The notes under the pieces: generated by a model
Told to the model about the DNA's origin: nothing
Database searches by the model: none
Seen by the model: only the letters and a program-made list of their open reading frames with translations
Shown: positions 37,425-45,750 of the stretch, piece by piece
Layout: the number at the start of each line of letters is the position of its first letter
Position numbering within the stretch: the stretch's first letter is position 1
Program-made: the position numbers and the translations under genes
Origin: Sphingobium trunci
GTDB taxonomy: Bacteria > Pseudomonadota > Alphaproteobacteria > Sphingomonadales > Sphingomonadaceae
Direction of reading: 5' to 3'
DNA: 52,598 nt
Assembly: GCF_022664535.1 (NCBI RefSeq)
Contig: NZ_JAKUJY010000027.1
Span: forward strand, 1 to 52,598

Positions 37425-38495
37425 GTGCGGATAGGCGGCGAGAATACACGTTCCATCTGGGTTCAACCAGATGGATGGAGTGTCGGTATCTTCGATCAGC
37501 GCCGCCTGCCCTGGTCCATCGAACGACTGACGCTCATGGATGCGGAAGACGCGGTCAATGCCATTGCAGACATGGCCACCCGGGGTGCCCCGCTCATCGG
37601 CGCGGTCGCGGCCTATGGTCTCGCCCTCGCCCTGCGATCGGATCCGGGCGACGCGATGCTGGAACACGCCTATCGGCGGATCGTGGGCGCGCGTCCCACT
37701 GCGGTCAATCTGCGCTGGGCGCTCGATCGGGTGCTTGACTGGGTTGCGCCGATGTCACCGGAAATACGCGCAATCGAAGCCTATGCCGAAGCGGCACGCA
37801 TCTGCGACGAAGATGTCGCCATGAACCGGGCGATCGGCGAGGCTGGCCTGCCCCTTATCCAGCAAATTGCAGCGCGCAGGAAGGGCCGTCCCGTCAACAT
37901 CCTGACCCATTGCAATGCCGGCTGGTTGGCAACGGTCGACTGGGGCACAGCCACCGCCCCCATTTATCTCGCACATGATGCAGGCATCGCAATCCATGTC
38001 TGGGTCGATGAAACGCGGCCCCGCAATCAGGGCGCGCTGACCGCTCTCGAACTCGCGGAACATGGCGTACCGCATAGCTACATCGTGGACAATGCCGGCG
38101 GTTTGCTGATGCAGCGGGGCGAGGTTGACATGGTCATCGTCGGCACGGATCGCGTCACCGCCAACGGCGATGTCGTCAACAAGATCGGCACCTATCTCAA
38201 GGCGCTTGCCGCGCGGGCACACGACATCCCGTTCCTCGTCGCTCTTCCGGCCAGTACCTATGATCCAGCCACACCTTGCGGCAGCGACGTGGAGATTGAA
38301 GAACGTGGTTCAGAGGAGGTAGCCATTGTCTCGGGCGAGGATGCCGGCCGGGTCAGGTCGATCCGGCTGACCGCATCCGGCACCCGCAATCCCGCATTCG
38401 ATATCACGCCCGCTGCGCTCGTCACCGCCTACATTACCAACAAGGGCGTCATCGACAGCATGGATGCGCTGACACGAACGCTTCACCCGAAGTGA
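37425..38495 (+). CDS. mtnA: methylthioribose-1-phosphate isomerase
   Basis: A 356-residue eIF2B-like isomerase converting methylthioribose-1-phosphate to the ribulose form. The catalytic Cys lies in NILTHCNAGWLAT and the catalytic Asp in VGTDRVTANGDVVNKIGTY. I place the start at GTG 37425 because the protein then begins M-R-I-G-G-E-N-T-R-S-I-W, the usual MtnA N-terminus; an in-frame TTG at 37392 lies inside mtnK and adds an atypical leader. GAGGG precedes the GTG closely. It is last in the operon, and a 106-bp repeat lies 58 nt after the stop. Confidence 0.94.
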   Translation: MRIGGENTRSIWVQPDGWSVGIFDQRRLPWSIERLTLMDAEDAVNAIADMATRGAPLIGAVAAYGLALALRSDPGDAMLEHAYRRIVGARPTAVNLRWALDRVLDWVAPMSPEIRAIEAYAEAARICDEDVAMNRAIGEAGLPLIQQIAARRKGRPVNILTHCNAGWLATVDWGTATAPIYLAHDAGIAIHVWVDETRPRNQGALTALELAEHGVPHSYIVDNAGGLLMQRGEVDMVIVGTDRVTANGDVVNKIGTYLKALAARAHDIPFLVALPASTYDPATPCGSDVEIEERGSEEVAIVSGEDAGRVRSIRLTASGTRNPAFDITPAALVTAYITNKGVIDSMDALTRTLHPK

Positions 38496-38553
38496 AATCG
38501 GTTCGCCAACCGGATGCTTTTGCTTCGGACATGGGCTGGGTTGCAGCGGAGGC

Positions 38554-38659
38554 TGGAGCGATTTCCTGTCAGATGGCATCATCTGACGGTTAAGAAATCG
38601 CGACAAATCAAAAGAATAGAGCAATCGATCTGATTCCATCAGATCGAAAACCGCCCTAG
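38554..38659. repeat. 106-bp double-hairpin dispersed repeat, copy 2
   Basis: Same length and orientation as 18725-18830, with 7 substitutions and no gaps. Two of the substitutions fall together in the outer stem of the second hairpin (GG to AA), so that stem is weakened here; the inner palindromes are intact. It lies just after mtnA and could act as its 3' hairpin. Confidence 0.85.
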
Positions 38660-38793
38660 GGGCCGCTTTCTCACTCGTCATAAGTGACTGAGAAAGTCCA
38701 ATTCGTCACGCCGCTCGGGCATCCCTATGAATGGGCACAAGGGGCGCGGATGCGAGCCGCATAGCGGACGCTTGGGACGACAGGACGATTGCG

Positions 38794-39354
38794 ATGCGCC
38801 TTGAAAATTTCGTCACGATCGACTTCGAGGCGAGTTGCCTGCCCCGGCACGGCCGCTCCTTCCCGATCGAAGTCGCCACCGCCGGTCCGGAAGGCGTGAC
38901 AAGCTGGCTGGTCAAGCCTGTTGCTGGACATGACGGCTGGTCATGGACGCATGAAGCCGCCGCTCTGCACGGCATCGATCAGGATCGGCTGGCGCGAGAG
39001 GGACTGCCGGCGCATCGGGTCTTTGCCGAGATCAACGCCGTGATAGCGGGCCGGCAATTGATAGCGGACAGCCGGATTGACCAATATTGGTGGAGTCTTT
39101 TGGCGGGTGCGGCCGGAGAGGATGTGGGCGCGCCTATCCTCTATGTCGGCACGATCCTCGATAAGATCGATCTGCCATCCGAGGATATTTTCGCCGCCCA
39201 GCATCATGCGGATGCCCTCCATCCCACGCGCCATCGCGCCGCCGATGATGCCCTCTGGCTGTGGACATTGCTCTGCCGCCTGAAGGACATGGCCGTGGCC
39301 GACGCCGCCCTCCCCGCGCCACCACGCCAAGTGCCGCCATCCATCGCGGCCTGA
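38794..39354 (+). CDS. DnaQ-like 3'-5' exonuclease family protein
   Basis: A 186-residue protein with the exonuclease RNase-H fold. The first motif is FVTIDFEASCL, with Asp10 and Glu12 as metal ligands. A middle block HGIDQDRLAREGLPAHRVFAEIN follows, resembling the DnaQ substrate region. The third acidic/His motif appears as HRAADDALW. ATG at 38794 has AGGA upstream. It differs from replicative epsilon subunits by lacking the clamp-binding tail and by a divergent middle, so a housekeeping proofreading role is unlikely. Target (DNA or RNA) unknown. Confidence 0.7.
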   Translation: MRLENFVTIDFEASCLPRHGRSFPIEVATAGPEGVTSWLVKPVAGHDGWSWTHEAAALHGIDQDRLAREGLPAHRVFAEINAVIAGRQLIADSRIDQYWWSLLAGAAGEDVGAPILYVGTILDKIDLPSEDIFAAQHHADALHPTRHRAADDALWLWTLLCRLKDMAVADAALPAPPRQVPPSIAA

Positions 39355-39376
39355 CCGCATCGCAAAGGAGCATGAC

Positions 39377-40030
39377 ATGTCCCTGAAACTTGCCGACACC
39401 GTTCCCGATTTCACCCAGGATTCCACGCAGGGGCCCTTGGCCTTCTATCCATGGGCCGGGGACGATTGGGTCGTCCTGTTTTCCCACCCCAGGGACTATA
39501 CGCCCGTCTGCACTACGGAACTGGGTACGGTCGCGCGACTGAAGCCGGAGTTCGACCGGCGCGGCGTCAAGATATTGGGATTGTCGGTGGATCCGGTCGA
39601 CAGCCATGAGGGATGGGCGAAGGACATAGAGGAGACGCAGGGAACCGCGCTCAACTTTCCCCTGATCGCCGATCATGACCGCAGCGTGTCGACCTTGCTC
39701 GACCTCATCCATCCCAACGCGTCGGACACGACGACCGTGCGCACGGTGCTGGTGATCGATCCGGCCAAGAAGCTACGTCTTACCTTGACCTACCCCGCCT
39801 CTACAGGCCGGAACTTCGCGGAGATCCTGCGGGTGATAGACAGCCTGCAGCTGACCGACGCGCACAAGGTCGCGACGCCCGCCGACTGGAAGCAGGGCGA
39901 GGACGTCATCATCGTGCCCTCCCTGACCGACGAGGCCGCGCAGCAGCTGTTCCCCCAAGGCTGGACAGCGCACAAACCCTATCTCCGCACCGTCGCGCAG
40001 CCTGGCCGGAAGGAAGATGTTCCCGCATGA
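39377..40030 (+). CDS. 1-Cys peroxiredoxin (Prx6 family)
   Basis: A 217-residue AhpC/TSA-fold peroxidase reducing H2O2 or organic hydroperoxides. The peroxidatic Cys is in the P-V-C-T-T-E motif of HPRDYTPVCTTELG. The Prx6-type C-terminal extension is present (VATPADWKQGEDVIIVPS). No resolving Cys is seen, as expected for the 1-Cys group, which often relies on glutathione and a GST. That fits its neighbour: the next gene is a GST overlapping by ATGA. Ribosome site AAAGGAG. Part of a three-gene unit with the GST and a decayed flavin monooxygenase. Confidence 0.95.
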   Translation: MSLKLADTVPDFTQDSTQGPLAFYPWAGDDWVVLFSHPRDYTPVCTTELGTVARLKPEFDRRGVKILGLSVDPVDSHEGWAKDIEETQGTALNFPLIADHDRSVSTLLDLIHPNASDTTTVRTVLVIDPAKKLRLTLTYPASTGRNFAEILRVIDSLQLTDAHKVATPADWKQGEDVIIVPSLTDEAAQQLFPQGWTAHKPYLRTVAQPGRKEDVPA

Positions 40031-40737
40031 TCGATCTCTATTACTGGACAACGCCCAACGGTCACAAGGTAACGCTGTTTCTGGAGGAAGCTGGCCTGCC
40101 CTACCGGATCCTGCCCGTCAATATCGGCAAAGGAGAGCAATTTGCGCCGGATTTCCTGAAGATCGCGCCCAACAACCGCATTCCCGCGATCGTGGATACG
40201 GCGCCAGCTGGCGGCGGCGCTCCGGTGTCTCTGTTCGAATCCGGCGCGATCCTCCTTTACCTTGCCGAAAAGACGGGACGGTTCCTGCCGGCCGATCTTC
40301 ATGGCCGGGCGGACGTGCTGCAATGGCTGTTCTGGCAGATGGGCGGGCTCGGTCCGATGGCCGGCCAGAACCACCATTTTCGTTATGCCGCGCCAGAACC
40401 CCTGCCTTATGCGATCGAGCGCTATACCGGCGAGACCAACCGGCTGTACGGCGTCCTGGACAAGCGGCTGGCCGGCCGCCCGTTTCTGGCGGGCGACGCC
40501 TATTCGATCGCGGACATCGCCAGCTATCCGTGGATTGTGCCGCACGAGCGGCAAGGACAGTCGCTGGACGAGTTTCCCCACCTGCGACGCTGGTTTGAGG
40601 AGATCGCCGCGCGACCGGCGACCATCCGCGCCTATGCCCTGGCCACTCAGGTCAATCCCGATGCCGCCGCGCCCCAGACCGATGAAGCGCGCCGCGTCCT
40701 CCATGGCCAGACGGCCGCGACCGTGGGCGCCCGATGA
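40027..40737 (+). CDS. GST-family disulfide-bond oxidoreductase (YfcG-like)
   Basis: A 236-residue Nu-class-type GST. The N-terminus reads MIDLYYWTTPNGHKV, with T-x-N-G-x-K as in YfcG/YghU. IAPNNRIPAIVDTAP gives the cis-Pro loop, and LFESGAILLYLAEKTG the glutathione site. The C-terminal domain has YSIADIASYPWI and a downstream hydrophobic core. Such enzymes hold two glutathiones and reduce disulfides. It is coupled by 4-nt overlaps to the upstream peroxiredoxin and the downstream monooxygenase remnant, so recycling of the 1-Cys peroxiredoxin is a reasonable inference. Confidence 0.92.
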   Translation: MIDLYYWTTPNGHKVTLFLEEAGLPYRILPVNIGKGEQFAPDFLKIAPNNRIPAIVDTAPAGGGAPVSLFESGAILLYLAEKTGRFLPADLHGRADVLQWLFWQMGGLGPMAGQNHHFRYAAPEPLPYAIERYTGETNRLYGVLDKRLAGRPFLAGDAYSIADIASYPWIVPHERQGQSLDEFPHLRRWFEEIAARPATIRAYALATQVNPDAAAPQTDEARRVLHGQTAATVGAR

Positions 40738-41266
40738 CAGCGCGGCGCATGCTTCATCTGGGCGCGTTCATGCGCCCCATATCGATCCATACCGGCGCCT
40801 GGCGCTATCCGGGCGCCTGGCCCGACGCCAATTTCAATCTGGCGCAGATAAAGCGGCTGATCCGGACGCTGGAGGCTGCAAAGTTCGATGCCTTTTTTCA
40901 TGGCCGACCATCTCGCCATGCTCAACATGCCGAGCGATGCGCTCAAACCCAGTCATACCGTCACATCATTCGAGCCGTTCACGCTGCTGTCGGCGCTGGC
41001 ATCGACCACCTATGATGCGCCCTTCCATGTCGCCCGGCGCTTCGTCTCGCTCGATCATCTGAGCGAAGGACGCGCCGGATGGAATGTGGTGACGACCGGC
41101 AACCCGGAAACATCCCATAATTTCGGCAGCGAGGAGCATCTGGCCCATGCGGCCCGCTATGCGCGGGCACGGGAGTTTTACGACGACGCTGCGCGATCAC
41201 TTCGGCCTGCCGCGTCCGGAAAACCGCTTCTTCCAGCCGAACCCTTCTCACGCCGCAGCCGGTTAG
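40734..41266 (+). pseudogene. decayed LLM-class flavin monooxygenase (SnaA/NtaA/DszA type)
   Basis: The original gene would be about 440 residues. What remains: an N-terminus LHLGAFMRPISIHTGAWRYP, then a +1 insertion in the T6 run at 40893-40898. The frame then continues MADHLAMLNMPSDALKPSHT. A deletion of about 12 codons removes the usual V-T-E-R-I-G-L-V-A-T before STTYDAPFHVARRF. After AREFYD a large deletion joins directly to the family's C-terminal tail, read in a third frame (LRDHFGLPRPENRFF), ending at TAG 41264-41266. The family oxidises sulfones, sulfonates, polyaminocarboxylates or similar compounds with FMNH2. It overlaps the GST stop by ATGA, so it was the third gene of that operon. 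Confidence 0.85.
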
Positions 41267-41279
41267 GCACGGGATATTG

Positions 41280-42695
41280 TTATTTCGCTGCATAAGCCTT
41301 GACCAGATCGGTCAGGAAATCGCGGCCGGTATAGACCGCTTTTACGAGCGCGCGTTCGTTGAGACCATGCGTGCCATTTCCATCCGGATCGCCATAGAGG
41401 CCGGGGGGGCCGTATGACGGGATACCGACCGCCTCAAGGAAAATGCCGTCAGTGGCACCCGTCGACATCACCGGCACCAGCGGAACGTCCGGATAATATC
41501 TGGCGACCAGCGCCGCTGCGGGCGCGACGATCTCTTTCGTCAGCGGCGGCGATTTCGCCAGCGGGCCACGATCATCGGTCTGCGTCACGGTCATGCGCGG
41601 GTCGGCGATGGCCTTTTCCAACGCCACCCTCACCTCTTCCGCGCTGACGCCCGGAAAAATACGGCAGTTGATGTTCGCGCCCGCCCTTTGGGGCAGCGCA
41701 TTATTGGCATGACCGCCATCGATCAGCGTCGCCACGCAGGTCGTGCGCAAAGTCGAGTGATAGCTCTTGTCGCGGTTGAGGACGGCCTCCGCCGCCTTGT
41801 TGCCCGGATCGGCCACGATCGCGCGCATCGCCCTGCCGACGTCATCATCGCGCGCGGCGCCGAGCTTGCTGAAAAAGGCGCGCGTCGTGTCGTTGAGCAT
41901 CAGGGGAAATTCGAAATCGCGTATCCTGGCCAGCGCGTCGGCCAACTCATAAATGGCATTGTCGCGCACCGGAGCGGAACTGTGGCCACCGACATTGGTC
42001 GCCTCGACCCGGTAGTTGACCGCTGCCTTTTCCCCGACATGGATGCGCATTTCCTTGACCGTGCCTTGTCCGTCGGTGCGCCCGCCACCGCCTTCGTTGA
42101 GGGCGAAGGCCGCGTCGATCAGATCACGCCTGTTTTCCGCCAGCCATTTCGCGCCGTTGAAAGCCCAGCTCGTCTCCTCGCCGCAAGTCAGCGCCAGCTT
42201 GAGCGTGCGCCGGGGTCGATATCCTTCGGTCTTGAACCGGATCAGCATATCGACCCAGATCGCGTCCATCGCCTTCATGTCCGCCGTGCCGCGGCCATAG
42301 AAATAGCCATTCTCCTCGATCAATTTGTAGGGATCGCGCGTCCAGTCCTCCCGCTTCGCCGCGACAACATCCAGATGTCCCAGCAGCAGGATCGGCTTCA
42401 GCGTCCGGGATGTACCCGGCAGGATCGCGACCAGTCCTCCCTCCTTGGGATGGTCCGCCACCGCGAAGCGGGTGATGTCCCTGTCGCCGAAGCCGGCCGC
42501 GCGCAGCCGGGCGTCCACCTTGTCGGCCAGGGCCGTGCAGCTGCCGGTGGTGATGCTCGTGTCGGTCTCCACCATCTCCTGATAGAGTCCACGGAACGCC
42601 GCCTGATCGGGGCGTAGCGGCACATCGGCGGCTTGTGCCGCAACGGGAATGCAGACCAACGTCGCCCAGCCCAGTATCCATCGGCGTACCATCAT
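41280..42695 (-). CDS. M20-family zinc peptidase, exported
   Basis: A 471-residue M20/M25/M40 metallopeptidase. A signal peptide (MVRRWILGWATLVCIPVAAQAA) directs it to the periplasm. Zinc ligands and catalytic residues are visible in LLGHLDVV (His, Asp), GRGTADMKA (Asp), TCGEETSWA (Glu-Glu) and GTHGLNERA (His). The dimerisation domain contains NVGGHSSAP. These proteins usually cleave small peptides or N-acyl amino acids. The start is the first of two adjacent ATGs preceded by GGGGAG. It converges on the monooxygenase remnant with 13 nt between them. Confidence 0.93.
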   Translation of the reverse strand: MMVRRWILGWATLVCIPVAAQAADVPLRPDQAAFRGLYQEMVETDTSITTGSCTALADKVDARLRAAGFGDRDITRFAVADHPKEGGLVAILPGTSRTLKPILLLGHLDVVAAKREDWTRDPYKLIEENGYFYGRGTADMKAMDAIWVDMLIRFKTEGYRPRRTLKLALTCGEETSWAFNGAKWLAENRRDLIDAAFALNEGGGGRTDGQGTVKEMRIHVGEKAAVNYRVEATNVGGHSSAPVRDNAIYELADALARIRDFEFPLMLNDTTRAFFSKLGAARDDDVGRAMRAIVADPGNKAAEAVLNRDKSYHSTLRTTCVATLIDGGHANNALPQRAGANINCRIFPGVSAEEVRVALEKAIADPRMTVTQTDDRGPLAKSPPLTKEIVAPAAALVARYYPDVPLVPVMSTGATDGIFLEAVGIPSYGPPGLYGDPDGNGTHGLNERALVKAVYTGRDFLTDLVKAYAAK

Positions 42696-42889
42696 CTTTT
42701 GCTCCCCATAGGATCCTGCCACACTGATGTCGCACCAGCCTCCTGGTCAAGGCCCTTCCCTTCCCGATCGGCCCTTCGGCGTCCTTGATACACGCCTGCC
42801 ATGTTCCTATGGAGTTGTTCGTCCCGCAATGGCGGCGCTATGGACCGGCGCTTGTCCGCATGACATCCCATAGATCGGAACAGGCCACC

Positions 42890-43429
42890 ATGATCCGCGA
42901 TATTCTGAAGATGGGCGATCCACGGCTGCTGCGCCAAGCGCGGCCGGTGGAAGACGTCCGCGATCCCGCCTTGCGATCCATCATCGCCGACATGTACGAA
43001 ACCATGAAGGCCGCGAACGGCGTCGGCTTGGCGGCACCGCAGATCGGGATCGATCTTCGCCTCATGATCTTCGGCTTCAACGCGAACCCACGCTATCCCG
43101 ACGAGAAGCCGGTACCCTCGACGACGCTCATCAACCCGTGGATGGAGCTACTGACGGACGAGACCGAAGACGGATGGGAAGGATGCCTTTCGGTTCCCGG
43201 CATGCGCGGCCTGGTGCCGCGTGCCACGCGCATCCGTTATGGCGGCACGCAGGAGGATGGATCAGCGCTCGAACGGGAAGCAAGCGGATTCCATGCGCGG
43301 GTGTTCCAACATGAATATGATCATCTGGACGGCATCCTCTATCCCCGCCGTATCGTCGACCTGACCCGGTTCGGCTTCATCGATGCCCTGTTTCCGGACA
43401 GCCCCCTGGCCGCACTGGAAGAGGATTGA
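42890..43429 (+). CDS. def: peptide deformylase
   Basis: A 179-residue metal-dependent deformylase removing formyl from N-terminal methionine. All three motifs are present: [21 protein letters not shown] and [11 protein letters not shown] (H-E-x-x-H). It begins [16 protein letters not shown], as type I PDFs do. ATG at 42890 begins the fold; an in-frame ATG at 42860 would add ten residues. There is no fmt beside it, so this is likely a second, stand-alone copy rather than the housekeeping def-fmt pair. Confidence 0.93.
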   Translation: MIRDILKMGDPRLLRQARPVEDVRDPALRSIIADMYETMKAANGVGLAAPQIGIDLRLMIFGFNANPRYPDEKPVPSTTLINPWMELLTDETEDGWEGCLSVPGMRGLVPRATRIRYGGTQEDGSALEREASGFHARVFQHEYDHLDGILYPRRIVDLTRFGFIDALFPDSPLAALEED

Positions 43430-43719
43430 CGGCGGCGGCACCCGGTTGCGGCCCGTCCGGAAGAGGCACGATGTCGATTTCATAAGCGATTTCCCAATTC
43501 TCAACGGAAATCCGGCCGTCTTCGTCATAATATCGCCGAACGATAGCCGCTTCGGAGCAGGATCATGATGGCCACCAACGCAATGGATGCGGTCTACGGC
43601 GACTATCCGCGCATGCGGGAACGGGCGCTGATCTCCGACGAGCGGCTTTACGCCGATCTCTGACCATCCTCATCGCGGGCGGTCCCGTGCCGTCCGGAAC
43701 TTCCAAGGATCATGACAAC
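43430..43719. other. 290-nt gap with a 32-codon ORF
   Basis: Between the deformylase and redoxin genes. It holds one short frame at 43565-43663 starting MMATNAMDAVYGDYPRM, preceded by GAGCAGGATC, with no recognisable family. It may be a gene start left behind by a deletion, or chance. No hairpins or promoter boxes stand out. Confidence 0.3.
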
Positions 43720-44400
43720 ATGGCGCACACCGTTTCGGAAAGCCTGACCGACCAGTTCCGCGAACTCCATGCCGAGCGGCTCCGCACCTGGGACCCGGAA
43801 AAGCTCGCCAAGAATATCGACCGGCGCGCGCGGCTGGTCGCCGACTTCGATCCGTCGAAGGTGGTAAAGGCCGGCGATCGGGTCGAACCGTTCGAGCTGA
43901 CGGATGCCGACGGCGCGTCGCTCAGCCTCGATCAATTGCTGGCGGACGGGCCGGCGGTGCTGATCTTCTTCCGCTTCGCCGGCTGCCCGGCCTGCAACCT
44001 TGCCCTACCCTATTATGAGCGCCAGCTCTGGCCCCAACTCACCGGCACCGGCGCCTCGCTTGTCGCGATCAGCCCGCATCTTCCCGAACAAGGGTTGAAG
44101 GATATCCGGGACCGGCACGGCCTCAGCTACACGGTCGCAAGTGATCGCGGCAACGCGCTCGGCCGCCGTTTCGGCATCACCTTCGACCGGGATCTGGTCC
44201 CGGACGGACAACCGACGCCCGGCTGGATCGGGGCGCTGACCGGGACCGGTACGGCGGAATTCCCCCAGCCGGCCGTTATCATCATCGACCAGGATCGCAC
44301 CGTCCGCTTCGCAGACGTCAGCCCCGACTGGCTGGTGCGGACGGAAGCTCCCGCAATCCTGGAGGCACTGGACCGCATCGAACGCAAGGTCCTGAGCTGA
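43720..44400 (+). CDS. AhpC/TSA-type redoxin (peroxiredoxin-like family)
   Basis: A 226-residue thioredoxin-fold protein. VLIFFRFAGCPACNLALPYY carries a C-P-A-C pair at the position of the peroxidatic/redox Cys. SLVAISPHLPEQ and GRRFGITFDRDL follow, typical of the peroxiredoxin-like family distinct from classical AhpC. An N-terminal helical extension of about 45 residues precedes the fold. ATG at 43720 has AAGGAT upstream. Likely a thiol oxidoreductase or peroxidase; the partner is unknown. The 226-nt gap downstream contains only an unassigned stretch with an open frame reading RDRFPFIGKTLNLFDVYSG. Confidence 0.88.
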   Translation: MAHTVSESLTDQFRELHAERLRTWDPEKLAKNIDRRARLVADFDPSKVVKAGDRVEPFELTDADGASLSLDQLLADGPAVLIFFRFAGCPACNLALPYYERQLWPQLTGTGASLVAISPHLPEQGLKDIRDRHGLSYTVASDRGNALGRRFGITFDRDLVPDGQPTPGWIGALTGTGTAEFPQPAVIIIDQDRTVRFADVSPDWLVRTEAPAILEALDRIERKVLS

Positions 44401-44626
44401 TTCCATCGCAGCGCGCCCCGACAGGCGAGCAGGATTCTCCGCGACCGCTTCCCTTTCATCGGCAAGACCCTGAATCTGTTCGACGTCTATTCCGGTGCAA
44501 TCGCCGTCGTGCCGACCCATAAGGATCCGGGCAATATGGCCTGTTCGCGGCCTTCGGCCCGACCGGCGGCTTCCATATGCCCGTTTGGGCATCAACTTCT
44601 GACCGGTACCATGAGAGGAACGGGAT

Positions 44627-45427
44627 ATGGACTTGGATCTGAAGGGCAGGCGAGCGATCGTCACCGGCGGCAGCCGGGGCATCGGCAAGGCGATCGTGCG
44701 GGCGCTGGCGCGTGAGGGGGTACGCGTCGTCCTCGCCTCGCGCGACCGGGTGGCCGGACAGGCAACCGCCGAGGAAGTGGCGCGCGAGACGGGCGGCGAG
44801 GTCCACGCCCTGTCCGCTGATACCCGCAGCGATGCGCAGGTCGATGCGCTGGTCGCCGGCGCGGCCGATCTGCTCGGCGGGCTCGACATCGTGGTGAACA
44901 ATGCCGCGCGACCCGGCGCCGCGCCGGCCATTCCGGGCGTCGCGGGGGTGGAGTCGACTTATCTGCTCGAGGAGCTGGACACCAAGCTGGTCGGCTATCT
45001 GCGCGTGGCCCGCGCCGCCGCGCCGCATCTGGTCGCCAATGGCTGGGGCCGGATCATCAACATCAGCGGGCTTGCCGCGCGCAGCAGCTTCACGATCCCC
45101 GGCTCCGCCCGCAACGTGGCGGTAGCGGCGCTGACAAAGAACCTTGCCGATGAACTGGGACCCCAAGGCGTCAATGTGACGGTGGTCCATCCGGGCGCGA
45201 CGCGCACTGAAAGGACGGCCGATATCGTCGCCCGCAAGGCGGCTGCCGATGGATTGTCGGAAGTGGAGGCCGAACGCGCCCTGTTCGGCCATTCGCTCGT
45301 CGGCCGGATTATCGAGGCGGAGGAGGTGGCCGATGTCGTCGCCTTCCTGGCGTCCCCGCGCAGCGTGGCGATCAACGGCGACGCGATCGCCGCCGGCGGG
45401 GGCACACGGGGTTCCATCCACTATTGA
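44627..45427 (+). CDS. SDR-family protein lacking the catalytic Tyr-Lys pair
   Basis: A 266-residue SDR. The cofactor motif TGGSRGIGKA and VNNAARPG are normal, and Ser147 (NISGLA) is in the catalytic-Ser position. The Y-x-x-x-K motif is missing: counting from Ser147, the expected positions are Ser160 and Val164 in PGSARNVAVAALTKNL. The remainder (VVHPGATRTERTA, INGDAIAAGGG) is intact, so the gene is not decaying. It may bind NAD(P)(H) without classical dehydrogenase chemistry. ATG at 44627 with GAGAGGAACGGG upstream. Confidence 0.85.
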   Translation: MDLDLKGRRAIVTGGSRGIGKAIVRALAREGVRVVLASRDRVAGQATAEEVARETGGEVHALSADTRSDAQVDALVAGAADLLGGLDIVVNNAARPGAAPAIPGVAGVESTYLLEELDTKLVGYLRVARAAAPHLVANGWGRIINISGLAARSSFTIPGSARNVAVAALTKNLADELGPQGVNVTVVHPGATRTERTADIVARKAAADGLSEVEAERALFGHSLVGRIIEAEEVADVVAFLASPRSVAINGDAIAAGGGTRGSIHY

Positions 45428-45516
45428 CCGCGGCTCGTTGCCTCGGCGTCGTCCAGGGCCAGTCCATGGCCTCTATGGATCGCCGCTGCCTCTCAGCATA
45501 TTCGCGCCGCCGCGGA

Positions 45517-45750
45517 TTACCCGGCCGACGGCAGGGTGAAACCGGTACAGCCGCCCTGCCCGTTCGTGATGGTCGCATGGAGCCCGCACAGGCCATCGCC
45601 GCCGCGCACCGAGGCATAGGCGGAGGACAGTGTCGACAGGCCCGAAACGGCCGCCTCCAGCCCTTCGGCGCTGTTACAAAAATGGGCGCAGCCGGCGCAG
45701 CCTCCACCGGAGGCAGGCACGAGAGGGCGCAGCGCTCCGAACAGCCTCAT
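45517..45750 (-). CDS. small Cys-rich protein coupled to the YeiH exporter
   Basis: A 77-residue protein. The start ATG overlaps the YeiH stop (ATGA at 45747-45750), strong evidence of a real, co-translated gene. It has a C-x-x-C-x-x-x-C cluster (GGGCAGCAHFCNSAEGLEAA), then RGGDGLCGLHATI and a C-terminal GGCTGF, giving five cysteines that could bind a metal or Fe-S cluster. There is no signal peptide. The family name is not known to me. Its position suggests a cytoplasmic accessory of the exporter. Confidence 0.7.
   Translation of the reverse strand: MRLFGALRPLVPASGGGCAGCAHFCNSAEGLEAAVSGLSTLSSAYASVRGGDGLCGLHATITNGQGGCTGFTLPSAG

Noticed and set aside
44401..44626. Possible gene remnant between the redoxin and the SDR
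   Set aside because: Open stretches such as RDRFPFIGKTLNLFDVYSG are seen, but no family could be recognised in any frame.
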